64,000 nt of DNA. Source: Brachypodium distachyon. Its lineage: Eukaryota > Streptophyta > Magnoliopsida > Poales > Poaceae. Below are positions 1-11,179 of this stretch, piece by piece. Below the pieces are notes generated by a model. It was not told the origin of the DNA. It did not search any database and was given only the letters and a program-made list of their open reading frames with translations. The DNA is taken from assembly GCF_000005505.3 (NCBI RefSeq), contig NC_016133.3:38963237-39027236 (forward strand). Direction: 5' to 3'. Position 1 is the first letter of the stretch, and each line of letters begins with the position of its first letter. The translations under genes and the position numbers were made by a program.

Positions 1-708
1 CACAAACACACATAGATTTACCCAGGTTTGGAGCCCTCTTGTCGAGGTAAGACTCCTACTCCTACTTTGTTGTATTAGCCGAGATAGACAAGCTCTACAA
101 TGGTGCTCCTTGAGCTGTATTCTTGAGGAAGAAGAAGAAGAAGGAGAAATCCTAGATGCATAAGTGCTCCGTCCCTTTCTACAGAGGGTTAAGGTTCTAT
201 TTATAAGCCGCCCATGTCACACTGAGATGTGGACCGAGTCCTAACGTCACCTTCCTTGGGCCCCGCCGGGCACGCGGCTCGGTTCCCTCCCAGTGGCACC
301 GTAGGAGACAAGACAACTTTACTTTTTCCTGGCACCCTGCAGAAAGTACCGCTATCCTCTGCCGGCTTCCGTCGGAGATTCCCTTTCGGTGCTTCTCTTG
401 TGCAGTCGCCTGGCATCGGTACGTAAGCAGCGACTGCCTTTTCCACGATAATGATGACGTTGCTTTATCCTCTGCCGCGTGGTCAGGATAAGACCGTTGA
501 GAGATCTCGGCGCGGGCCGAGATCAAGGTGCTCGTCCTTATCCTGCAAGCTCATAAGACAATATAGTCATGCCGGCATAGGTCTAGGATGCCGGCTTAGT
601 GCTAGTTTGACTTTACGATGCCGGCATACACAACCATGCCGTCTTTGCTTCCGTTATCTCGGTTAGAGTTGTGTCGTCATGACCCTACCCGGGGTCATTC
701 CCCCGACA
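1..708 (-). mobile_element. Ty3/gypsy LTR, minus orientation, cut by window edge
   Basis: This is the reverse complement of most of the 808-bp LTR at 23997-24804. Shared landmarks are the TGTCGGGGG start (here ending as CCCCCGACA at 700-708), the nearby GACCCCGGGTAGGGTCA block, repeated GCCGGCAT words, and the TATAAATAG core promoter (minus strand, about 194-203). The LTR 3' end lies left of the window, so I cannot tell a solo LTR from the 5' LTR of an element extending leftwards. It is clearly diverged from the copy at 24 kb, so it is a separate older insertion. Confidence 0.85.
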
Positions 709-3070
709 CTCTTGGAACTTGAAATTACACTCAGATATACTACACGATTTAGTAGATACTTGTGTATTTTGCTAGCTTATCCAGTGCAGTATTTGTTTTC
801 TCAATCTGATCCAGAATTAGTAGATACTTGTGTATTTTACTCTTAGAAAAGTGAGGCTGTTTTTTTAGGGTAAGAAAATGAGGCTGTTAGTGATTGGAAC
901 ACTTGTGAGGGCTATTAGTTATTGAAAAACTGTGTATTTTGCTCAATCATCAAACGCAGGTAAGAACGGAAGAGGTTCCGAGTTCGGTGTTGTCAGGAGT
1001 ATGTTAGCCCCTCTGATTCAGACGGGAAGCAAGCTTGGTGACATTAACTGAATGTTTATTATTGCTCATAATTATTACATTAGGAAATAATCTTCTAATT
1101 TTGTTACCATATTGATCGGATTTTTGACTATACAGGTGATGAAAGATGGTAGGCTAATGGCAAATATGTTTGGGTATCTTACCAACATTACCGTAACAGG
1201 GGTGCGGCAAATTTTAGTTAGAAATTTTACGACATCTGAGGACCCACCGTCTCGCCGGAACTTCATCATCAGCCCGAGCTCAGCTCGATCCGCCGTCTCA
1301 CGGGAACTTTGTCGCTCATGATAACTTCATTTGTTTTTATGCTTACTTGCTTATTATATTTTTTTTGCGTATTATTATAATTTTGCTTGTTATTAAGTAG
1401 TTAAGCATGGCACGGACACTCCACTAGTTAAACATTAAACATGTGCTCATTGGTACACTAATCACAGGAGATGAGCTCCATTATTAATTTCCGTGTCCAT
1501 CGTCACCCCACTGAAAAAAAGAAAAGAAAAGGCTAGAACTGATGGCTGTCGTGTTTGGGGGTGCAATGCATGCATGTCCACGACACGCTACTTCACACTT
1601 TGAGCGCGGATCGACCGGATCGAGAGGCAAAACAAGCATCTGTTTACAGTCACAGAATCTAAGATGGCGATTTGAACTTCATGTGTGCGCGCATGGACGG
1701 TATCACTGTACTGTATAGAATGGACATAGTACTCCCTTTTTTCGTACCTCTGCAATTCTTGAGAAGAACAGAGGAACCCGTATTACAAGAAAATCAATAT
1801 ACTTCCTTCGTCCCGAAATAAAGGACTTTGATTTGTATAGAATTTTTATAAAAATTGACGTCACTTATTCCCGGTCAGTGGTACTCTTGCAAAAGAAATA
1901 CGAAAACTCGTATGGTGTAGCCAGCAGCCTAGCACACGTACGTAAGCAGTTAAGCACACGGAGATAACCTTGAATAATAGAATAATAGTATTGTGACGTA
2001 GGCTTTGATGGGGACATGGGCGGTTTACTGGTTTTGGTCTTTTGGAGGAAAACGGGAAGATTCAGCAAGGCTATCCAGAGGGGGATGGAGGACTACAGAA
2101 TGGACGCGATGGCACGTCGTTGCTAACTCTGCTGAAGACCGTGACCGATCCGCGGATCTTAAGGAACATTCTATCAAATGGACCAAACCAACATGAATAA
2201 GCCAGCTCTGGTGCGGCCGTAGTGCTCCAGCATGAACCTGCGTTGGAAGTTAGAATCAGCGTAGAGTGCATTTTCTTTTTTGCCGTGTTTAGCGAGTCAA
2301 ACTTCTTTGAATTTAACCAAATTTATTGAAAAATCTACCAACATCTATAACTCTAAATAGTTTTACTGAATCCATCATTGTATATACCTTCATAGTATAC
2401 TTGTTTTATATTTCAGATATTAGTATATTTTCATATAACTTGGTCAAACTTGAAAAGATTTGACTTAGTTAGGACAAAGTTAGAACATCTTATTTAGAAA
2501 GGGGTAGTAGGAGATAGATTGGCAAACAGATTCATCAAAAAAAAATACGTGCAGGGTTACAAGAAAAAAAAGGTAAATGGAGATATATTGTGCACTTAAA
2601 ACTCTAGTGTGTCGATAAAGATGTTACTGCATCTCGACAAGTAATACTCTCTCCGTTCCAAAATGACAGTGACTATCAACTTCTAATTATGCATAAGATA
2701 TTATGAAAAATGTTTCACAACGAATACAATGATTTTTATCCATCTTTATTTAACACTGTAGATGTTATATCTATTGTTGTAAGGTTGATCAAACTTTCTT
2801 CCGTCGGTGAAAACTACACGCCCCGCATTTTGGAAGGGAGGGTACGTATTGTATTTCTTGTCAAAGTGTTCAAAAGCACACAAAAATGATTATCAAAAGA
2901 ATATATATATATAGGTCGTCGAGGCGGCACACGCCAAAGAATATGGCCAAAGTTCACAGGGACAGTTTTTTTTAAAGAATATGGCCAAAGCGGTGTCCAG
3001 AAAACCAAAGTGAAACTGAAACCCCTTGCAGCCGCTGTTCCTCCTCCTCCACGCCAAATCGGCGGGCCGT
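709..3070. other. Intergenic, no gene seen; MITE remnants
   Basis: No convincing gene. The stretch is AT-rich with decayed Stowaway-like pieces: one terminus near 1800-1860, a degenerate element at about 2290-2512, and another terminus beginning near 2648 with a CTCTCTCCG end. A short open piece after a TACAG at 1135 looks exon-like, but I recognise no family. The 3' part leads into the acyltransferase promoter. Confidence 0.5.
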
Positions 3071-3071
3071 C

Positions 3072-3078
3072 TATATAT
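3072..3078 (+). promoter_or_regulatory. TATA box of the BAHD acyltransferase
   Basis: TATATAT lies 119 bp upstream of the start codon at 3197, in a GC-rich stretch. Transcription would begin near 3105, leaving a leader of roughly 90 nt. Confidence 0.6.
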
Positions 3079-3196
3079 CTGTCCTGGCAGCTCCATTCCC
3101 TTTCCACAAGCAAACGCAGTGACACAGAAACACCATCAGTGCGGCACACAGGCTCACGGCTCACGCGTGACGACGCGGTTCGAGATACTAACCGAG

Positions 3197-6100
3197 ATGA
3201 AGGTTGAGGTGGTGGAATCGACGCTGGTGGCGCCGAGCGAGGAGACGCCGCGGCAGGCGCTGTGGCTCTCCAACCTCGACCTGGCCGTGCCCAAGACGCA
3301 CACGCCGCTCGTCTACTACTACCCGGCCCCGCCTCCTCCGCCGCCCGGAGCCGGAGACGGAGACGAAGACGACGGCGGCTTCTTCTCGCCGGACCGGCTG
3401 AGGGCGGCGCTGGCCAAGGCGCTGGTGCTCTTCTACCCGCTGGCCGGGCGGCTCGGCGTGGACGGCGCCGGCGGCGGGCGGCTGCAGATCGACTGCAACG
3501 GCGAGGGCGCGCTCTTCAACGTCGCCAGGGCCGACTTCGCCGGGGACGATGTCTTTAGGGAGTACGAGCCCTCGCCGGAGGTCAGGCGGATGTTCGTGCC
3601 CCTGGCGCCGTCAGGGGATCCGCCCTGCCTTATGGCCATGTTTCAGGTAAGAAGAGATACAACATGACTCGATCGACTCTGTCTCACGCTTTAACTGGTT
3701 TTCTGTTTGCTTCTTGATCTGTGTCTTGTCCTGCTTTTTGCCGTGGACGTAGTTTGCTAAAAATTGTACGCGTCGAAAGTGCTTTCTTAACCAGTTCCAT
3801 ATGCCTTTCTTATTTCGATCGATTTGCACTTCTGGAGGAGTAACCTTTTTTCTTTCATTCTGAACAGTATCGAAAGCTTCTCCAAATCTAGTAAACTAAG
3901 GAAAAGGAAAAGCGTTCAGCTTAAGTAGCTGCTCTCCGTTTCATAATTCTTGTCTCAAATTTGCTCAAAAATGGATATATCTATTATAAAAAATGTCTAG
4001 ATACATGTAAGATTTCAACAAGAATTATGAAACGGATAGTAGTTTTTTTAAATATATGTCTCCTAAGAAATAAATAAAAAACTAAGAATTATGTCGTCAT
4101 GTTGCCTTGGGATAAGTCTATGTCCTCGCATGAGGACAAAAGTTGTGTGCCAAGGGACGGAGGAAACCAGATCTACGTGTAGGATGACAGCTTAATAAAA
4201 TCTAGAAATGGCGAGATAACCGTGAAAAACAATGAGACGGTCCATAGTAATATTCTCCCGCAACAGACTTTCTCTTCTCCTTTATTTGCACCCTTAAAAA
4301 TGCTGAAAAATCTTAAATAATGAGTGTTACAAACATGTACACTTGTACTACTAGTACAATTTAGCGCTAAAACATGACCGACGTTGGATTACAATAATCG
4401 ATACAGCTAGCGAATACATGATTTAATCTGGCGTTACATGATATCTACTCACTTCGAATGAATAGCGCGCAACATCTAATTCTCGAGAACCCATTTGGGG
4501 AGGAAGGGTTTATCACTTTGGTCAACGCCAAAAATGTTTTTCGTCCATGCCAATACCGCCAATTGGCAGGGAAATGAGTTGACTAGCCACATATACCCAT
4601 GGCCTGATTTTTGTCGTAAATAACATGCATAGAGGTGAATAGGATGTGCAAGTATTCTGATTATTCTCCTTGTTCACGCATATCAGTTCTGAAGAATAGA
4701 CAGAGCAGCTAGCTTACAAATAGCAAAAGTGTAGACAAAACAGAACAAAGCTCGATCTGTATAGCTATGTGATAACTATAGCTAAATAAATTGAGATGAG
4801 CACTATATATGCGGCATGCGTGCTATCCTAAAATAAAAACAAAAAATATTCGTAGATTAATAGCGTGGAGCAAACGAAGGAATCTGATGATATCATATTG
4901 GGAGTCTGACGTTGCCTTGCCTGGATGCCCGGCCGCCTAGCCTGGATGCCCGGCCGCCTAGCCTAGGCGATAGGAAAAAACAAACAGATGGAAGCAAGTG
5001 GAAAGGACTATTGACTTCGTGATCGTGGCGGCGTGTATAACGTTCCGTGGGCTGGACACGGCGGCATCTGGGCATCAGCCGCGCAACTCCTGAATTTTAA
5101 ATCGTGAAGTCTGATCTTTGCTTGCATTATTGCACACGCATGTCCGCACGTAGACATGTAGTACTAGCATAATCTGTCCACGGATTCTCATAGCTTATCT
5201 GCAAGTGTGTGTGTGTGTTTTTTAAAAAGAGCAATCAGAATACGCATGGCATCACCACTATTCTCATTCGTTTAGGAGAACAAGAAACCATGCTCTGGAT
5301 TTGACACTCGGTAATAACAAATGTGCCGGATTGTTTTGTTTGTGCTTGTGCATGGACGCCTTCTTCTGCAGGTGACGTTCCTCAAGTGCGGCGGCGTGGT
5401 TTTAGGCACGGGCATCCACCACGTGACCATGGACGGCATGGGCGCGTTCCACTTCATCCAGACATGGACCGGGCTAGCCCGCGGGCTGCCCGTCTCCGAG
5501 GCCTGCCCGAACCCGCCATCCCACGACAGAACTCTCCTCCGCGCGCGTTCCCCGCCGACGCCAGAGTTCGAGCACCCGGTCTACTCGCCCGCCTTCCTCA
5601 ACGGGGCCCCGCGGCCCTTCGTCACCCGCGTCTACAACGTCTCCCCGAAGCTCCTGGCGGGCCTCAAGGCCCAGTGCGCCCCTGGGGCATCAACCTACGG
5701 GGCCGTGACGGCCCACCTCTGGCGCTGCACGTGCGTGGCCCGCGGGCTGGCCCAGCGCTCCGACACCAGGCTCCGCGTGCCCGCCAACGTCCGCCACCGG
5801 GTCCGCCCGCCGCTGCCGCGGCAGCTCTTCGCGAACGCCATCGTGCGGGACCTGGTGACGGCCAAGGCCGGGGACGTGGTGGCGCAGCCGCTGGGGTTCG
5901 TGGCGGACGCGATCCGGAAGGCCGTGGACCACGTGGACGACGCCTACGTGCGGTCCGTGGTGGACTATCTGGAGACGGAGTCGGAGAAAGGGAGCAACGC
6001 GGCCCGGGGGACGATGATGCCGGAGTCGGATCTTTGGGTGGTCAGCTGGCTTGGGATGCCCATGTATGACGCCGATTTTGGGTGGGGCGCGCCCCGGTTC

Positions 6101-6241
6101 GTGGCGCCCGCGCAGATGTTCGGCAGCGGCACGGCGTATGTGACCCAGCGGGGGCCGGATAGGGAGGATGGTGTCGCCGTGCTGTTCGCGCTGGAGCCTG
6201 AGTACCTGCAGAGCTTCGAGGACGTCTTCTACGGGGAGTGA
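3197..6241 (+). CDS. BAHD acyltransferase, hydroxycinnamoyltransferase (HCT)-like
   Basis: Two exons, 3197-3646 and 5372-6241, joined in phase 0, give 439 residues, normal for the family. BAHD enzymes transfer an acyl group from acyl-CoA to a hydroxyl or amine in the cytosol. The catalytic HHVTMD motif (H167, D171) and the structural DFGWG motif (385-389) are both intact. The N-terminus (ETPRQALWLSNLDL, then a THTP motif) resembles HCT-type clade members acting on hydroxycinnamoyl-CoA. The acceptor (shikimate, quinate, a polyamine or other) cannot be read from sequence. The single intron follows a Gln codon, the conserved BAHD intron site. Residues 44-60 form a Pro-rich then acidic insert. 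The 1725-bp intron carries a Stowaway MITE. An internal Met at 3026 in the same frame lies upstream of the TATA box, so 3197 is preferred. Confidence 0.93.
3930..4042. mobile_element. Stowaway MITE in the BAHD intron
   Basis: Terminal inverted repeats CTCTCCGTTTCATAATTCTTG and AAGAATTATGAAACGGATAG flank the common core with AAAATGTCTAGATACATGTAA. Length is about 113 bp, and TA-rich ends fit the TA target duplication. Confidence 0.8.
4912..4966. repeat. Short GC-rich tandem duplication in the BAHD intron
   Basis: The unit CCTGGATGCCCGGCCGCCTAG occurs twice head to tail, followed by CCTAGGCG, in an otherwise AT-rich intron. No function is evident. Confidence 0.75.
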
Positions 6242-7434
6242 GTGCTGAGTGGGTGAGTGAGATCGGTCCGTGTAGTGCTTCCTGATCGGTCCGCAGCGAC
6301 TGTTCTCTCTGTTCGTGTGTAATGAGAGTAAACGACCGTTTGTGTGTGCTGTTTAATTAGATTTGGACTTGGGGGATGTGTATGTTTGCGTGAACTGCGC
6401 ACTTGCATGAGTCGAAGGAAAATGGTTGAATGTCCGCTGTCCTTGTGCTTAGATGTAAGACAGGGGCAGGGGGAGCTTAAAATGGGGTTACATACACGAA
6501 TGCGCGTTTTGATCATAGGAATTTTGCAGCAATTATAAAGATGCGTTGTTCTACGAAACTAGAACCAAGCAAACACCTACCCATGCCAACAATAAACAAG
6601 GTAACGATCATCTCAACAATCGCTAAGAGAACATGCATATCCGGCGGCAGGAGCAGCCGGATTCTTGCCAGTATTGTTGCTCGTCGACGTATGTCGTCCT
6701 ACGGTTCAAATGGTTTTAACCGATAAAAAGAAGAGTCCTAACTCATGTGCCAAGGGGTTTTAACCGATACCTTTAGTTTAGGGGCCTATTCTAAAAAACT
6801 TTAGTCTCGTGGTATTATAATTTTCTTGTTTTAGAATTTAGGGGGGGGGGGGGTGATTTGGCACTTAGGCAGCAATAAAGCAAACAACAAATATCTTCAA
6901 CTTGCTAACAAGTAAGCAACGGAATAAACATAATCATCATGCACAAGTGACACAAAGATTAAACGTGGAAAATCTTCCTCAACGTGAGGAGTAAAAACCA
7001 CGGCTATGGACCGAACGTTCCACGCAATTTCCACTATGAGCAAATGGGTACAAGAGTCTTCTTTAGAACTAGAGATGTACAACACACTATGCACATTACC
7101 AACCGGTAATCATATTAACAACCATGAGAGGTAGAACCACAACAAAGCAGAGTTAACACAGCTTCTGTCCCCTTCCATATTCTATCAACTGTTCTTAAAC
7201 CGCCAATCCAAACAGCAAAAAATTTGACAGACAAACAGATCCCCGAATCCTCAACAAGCCCTTCAAATTTCAGCTCAATCGGACACCGTTTGCTACCCAA
7301 ACTGTCCGTCTACCAAAACTAATCTATTTTGAAACTGCTGTCACACAAGCTGACGAAACAACTCTCAGATCTAATGCTCCTCTGACCCAACACTCAAAAC
7401 AGCCAACCGGACCGAAGTACTCAAAGTAAGGAAC
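6242..7434. other. Intergenic, 3' flank of BAHD gene, no gene seen
   Basis: It holds the acyltransferase 3' UTR and then AT-rich sequence. A run of 13 G lies at about 6841-6853. No gene or intact repeat was recognised. Confidence 0.5.
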
Positions 7435-7449
7435 AAACTCACCAAGTTT

Positions 7450-7766
7450 TTTTTTGAGAAAACACAGTACAGACGCAAGCACTCTCACACGCACGCACAC
7501 TCGCTCTATGAACGCACGCACGTACACCCTACCTCTATGAGCACCTCCGAGAGACTGAGCCACTGGCCGATCAATTTGAGATTGACGAAGTCACTGCAGA
7601 CACCTCGTAGTTGACGGGTACGTCACTCCCACTGAAAACACAACACCGGTTAAAGCTTGGAATATATCCAGGAAATGCGAGCACCCATGCCAAGTCTGGG
7701 ACTTGAACCTGGGTGGGCTGGTTTCACCACAAGAAACCAACCGTCTGAGTTAGGCTCAGTTCGCCC
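7450..7766 (-). mobile_element. tRNA-derived SINE, minus strand, with 15-bp TSD
   Basis: Read on the minus strand, the head carries a tRNA A-box-like CTAACTCAGACGG and a B box GGTTCAAGTCC, the Pol III promoter of tRNA-related SINEs. The body of about 317 bp ends in TCTCAAAAAAAAA. AAACTCACCAAGTTT is repeated exactly on both sides (7435-7449 and 7767-7781), a perfect target-site duplication that fixes both ends. The intact duplication suggests a fairly recent insertion. Confidence 0.93.
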
Positions 7767-7781
7767 AAACTCACCAAGTTT

Positions 7782-8690
7782 GGAGCCAATCCAAACACGT
7801 TTGAACCTTCAATCGCCGGCTTGAAGACAACCAGTCTGGAGTCACCAATCTGGTTAGAAATCACATCTTCTCTTCTCACAGGTTGTGTTTTTTTTATTGC
7901 TCTTTCTTGCTCTCACAATGGCAGCCACACCAATGAGGTTGTGGTGGGTAGGGTTTTCTTCTTCTCCCTTTTACAAAGGAAGAAATCTCAGTCGTTGGAT
8001 GGGTCTGAGATTAACGGTTCATGTGATCTGTGTTCTTGGGCTTCATTGGGTTGCAGCTCACCACCTTCATATGGAGGGATTAGCCCAACATGATTTGGGT
8101 CTATAGTTGGGAGGTGAAAACACACCTTTTATCACTAGACCATTTTTTTTCTTGATAGCTTTCATTAAATTATTTTTTCTACTGCGTAGACATGTAGAAC
8201 ATCGAGGTTACAAAATGTATTGCACTATCTTTTTCCTATTGACACAATAATGTTTTTTTCTTACGGTTTATGAATTTGAACGACGAGCTCATCATTCTGT
8301 GAAAGTTTGAAGGTTGATTTTTTGTTTGTTTGAGAATTGGGTGTTATACATCTTTCTGTTGAGAGAAGAAGAAGTCGAACCCTGATTGGAAGTCCAAAAT
8401 TCAAACTAAAAAGTAACGTTTGAAGGCCGAAAGGAATCGGGTTTCCTAAATCCAACTATTTGAGTCGATACTTCAAATACTCCTTTAGATGGATCATTTT
8501 AATTCTGAAGAATAGAGAGTATATAATCTAATGAAAACCCAGACATTGAAGTTCCGCGAATCCAAGTAGCGCAGGAAGCAAACCAACAAGGGGCGCGGGG
8601 ACGGCGGACCAAAGCAAGGGAAGCCAAGGAGGCGTGCGCTGCGTATGCCCATCCCGTAGCCGCCCGTGAACTAGGTGCAGGCGTGCAGCG
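7782..8690. other. Intergenic, no gene seen
   Basis: AT-rich between the SINE and the zinc-finger gene. Short open frames near 7821-8106 have no recognisable domain. The last 100 bases become GC-rich and are probably promoter and leader of the downstream gene. Confidence 0.45.
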
Positions 8691-8754
8691 GAGAGAGAAA
8701 CCACGATTCTCTATCTCCTCCCGCTCTCTTGCCCCAAACCCTTGCCCCCAAATC

Positions 8755-10658
8755 ATGGAATTCGCCCGCCGAGCCGCCGCTCGGGCCAACGCCGACGACA
8801 TCGACGGCATCCCCATCCCACCTCCGTACGGTAAGTAGACATTGGACGGGTATAGTACTAGAAGTTGTTCATCCTCATCCCATCTATTCTGAACAATCGG
8901 TGGGATGGATGACTCTTGATTACCTAGGGATTCAGAGATCGTACAACATTAGTTGAAATTCCCCCCGCATTGAAGAAATTAACAGCCGCGGGGTTTGGGA
9001 TGCAGCAAAGATGACGGTGGAGGCGCTCCGCCAGGAGCTCTTGCAAGAGGATATTCGCCAGCAAATCATTGTGGCCGAACTGGCCGAGCGGCGGAAGCTG
9101 GAGGCTGAGTTTGAGCGCGAACGCGGCTTGCACGGTGACTTGGGTGCAAGGCTCCCGCAGATCATAATGCCTCACCGTGACACATCCCCTCTGCCGCTTG
9201 GTGAGCCACTCGGTGTGCCCCTGTCCATGCACTTGCTAAACTACTGAACTTTTTTTTTCTGTTCCTCGGTCATATTTGTTATACCAATGGTCAATTCAGT
9301 GACAACGGCGCCGAAGCCCCGACGGTCCGTTAAAGATCGCATTGAGGAATGGTATCAACCTCCATGGCACAGGAGGGCTGAGGAGGTGGATGTGTCAATT
9401 GACGCGGTGAGCAGATTATCTTTAGCTTGTTCAGTTTTATTCTTCTTTTATTCATCCACTAACATGTGTTGTCGAGATCTGTAAGCCTGTAATGCTGCCA
9501 TCGTCAATATTGTTTAATTCACATTCACTTGGACATCCCAAATATTATTTGTCGTGTTCTTGCAACCGGCCATGTCTTGGATAAGATTTTGAAGTTCTTC
9601 TTTACTATAACATTATGCATGCTTAGCATTTGTGAATTTAGATTGTAGCGCTAGTAAATTTGCGATTATCTGACATATGACTTGCCCCAGATGGCTGCTA
9701 AGCATCCATTAATTTGTTATATGCATGTGATGAAACTCAACAGAATGATCTGACCATGTAGTTATGAAAAGAGTGATATTTGTTAGGGCTTGTAGATGCT
9801 CTGCTCTTAAGATCATGATTGCAATGTATAACTCAGTTTTCGCTCCTACATATATCTGTCAGTTGCATATGTTGCCAATTTAATTGACAGTGTAAGTGGA
9901 ATGGTAGAGAGGAGATCTGTAGCATACTAAATACATGTCAGTTCTAGACTTCTAGTTACATCAGATCAATTTCACTATAAGCTGTGCAGATCCTGTTCGG
10001 TCCTAAACTTCACTGTATCAGGATTATTCATGCAGTTTTTTGTTGCTAATAAGAACCCCATTATTAAGCAGGCATGCAATTTTTTGTTGCTAATAAGAAC
10101 CCCATCATTAAACAGGCTGGGCTGCACACAAAGACACTCTCTGGGGTTAAGAGGAAACGCACTGCAGAAACCTTGTTGTGGGTTTGCAGCATCTGCAACG
10201 TAACATGCCATCGTGAGACAGATGTACAGAGTCACCTAAGAGGCAGAAGGCACCAAGAGGAGACAGAAAACCAGCAGAGAGAAGGCAGGGATATTGAAGC
10301 AAAGCTGCATGAAAAGAAAGCACCCCAGCTTGCTGACAAGAACCAGAAACCTGTATCAAGATGGAAGTGCGGCATCTGCAACGCAAACTGCACATCTAAA
10401 TCTGACCTGGAGAGTCACCTTCAAGGTAGAAGGCACCTAAAGAACGTAGAAAACCAGCAGAGAGACGGCAAAGATATCGAAGCAAAGCCGCATGAAAATA
10501 AAGCATCCCAGCTTGACAAGAACCAGAAACCTGCTTCAATATGGAAGTGCATCATCTGCAACGCAAGCTGCTCATCTAAATCCGACCTGGAGAGTCACCT
10601 TCGAGGCAGAAGGCACCATTGGAACATACAAGCCCAACGCTTGGAAGGCAGTAGTTGA
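8755..10658 (+). CDS. Protein with three U1/matrin-type C2H2 zinc fingers
   Basis: Four exons, 8755-8830, 9006-9200, 9300-9406 and 10116-10658, splice in frame at GT-AG sites to 306 residues. After a short N-terminus comes a charged helix (ALRQELLQEDIRQQ and on, about residues 29-65), a basic patch KRKR (138-141), and three fingers CX2CX12HX5H at about 150-172, 211-233 and 271-293. This spacing is the zf-met/U1 type, often found in nuclear proteins that bind double-stranded RNA. Fingers 2 and 3 with their linkers are a near-identical tandem duplication, period about 183 bp. A nuclear RNA-binding role is inference; I do not recognise a named orthologue. The 3' splice site of exon 4 lies in a 44-bp duplication. 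Confidence 0.82.
10031..10118 (+). repeat. 44-bp tandem duplication carrying the exon-4 acceptor
   Basis: Two copies starting at TGCAGTTTTTTG (10031) and TGCAATTTTTTG (10075) differ at a few bases. Each ends in an acceptor-like sequence (TTAAGCAGG or TTAAACAGG). Only the second keeps the reading frame, since 44 is not a multiple of three. Confidence 0.9.
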
Positions 10659-11179
10659 GATGTAGTTGCAGAAAGCAGTTCAAAACTTAAGCGAGGCATA
10701 TCGAAAGAATTGTAATCCGCAGTCTTTCGGGTCTCCTGAGTTTTGACATTGTGAGGTGAAATTGCACATTCATTTTTTGGGCTAACTGCTACAGTACTGT
10801 TATAGGACTTGTTACTTGTTAGGCTAGGCAGAGCCATGCTATGACTTGACAACTATTTGTAGTTCAAGGAAGAGAAGCTTATACTTCCAGTTTGGGACTT
10901 TGCACATGGGATGTGAAAAGCATATTTTGCCTCTCCTTTATCGCAATCTTGACTGTCACTTATCCACTCCGCTGGTTATCTTTTTCCCGTTGACAATCCC
11001 TCGTGACCAACTACAAATATTGTTTAGTTACTCAGCACATGTGTAGGCTTGCACAATTTCTTGCAGGTTTCCTGCATGTTTTATTGCCTTGTCCCTTCAC
11101 TTAAATATATATGTACCGATAAATAACTGTTGTGTGCAGTTGTTAACAAATATGTTAGCTGGCTGGATGAAGGTTGGGT
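10659..11179. other. Intergenic between convergent genes
   Basis: 3' flanks of the zinc-finger gene (+) and chorismate mutase (-). AT-rich; no further gene seen. Confidence 0.5.

Noticed and set aside
1135..1321. Exon-like piece after TACAG at 1135
   Set aside because: Only 60-odd codons, no family recognised, no partner exons.
7690..7760. A tRNA gene (A and B boxes)
   Set aside because: No cloverleaf; the boxes belong to a SINE with a poly-A end and target duplication.
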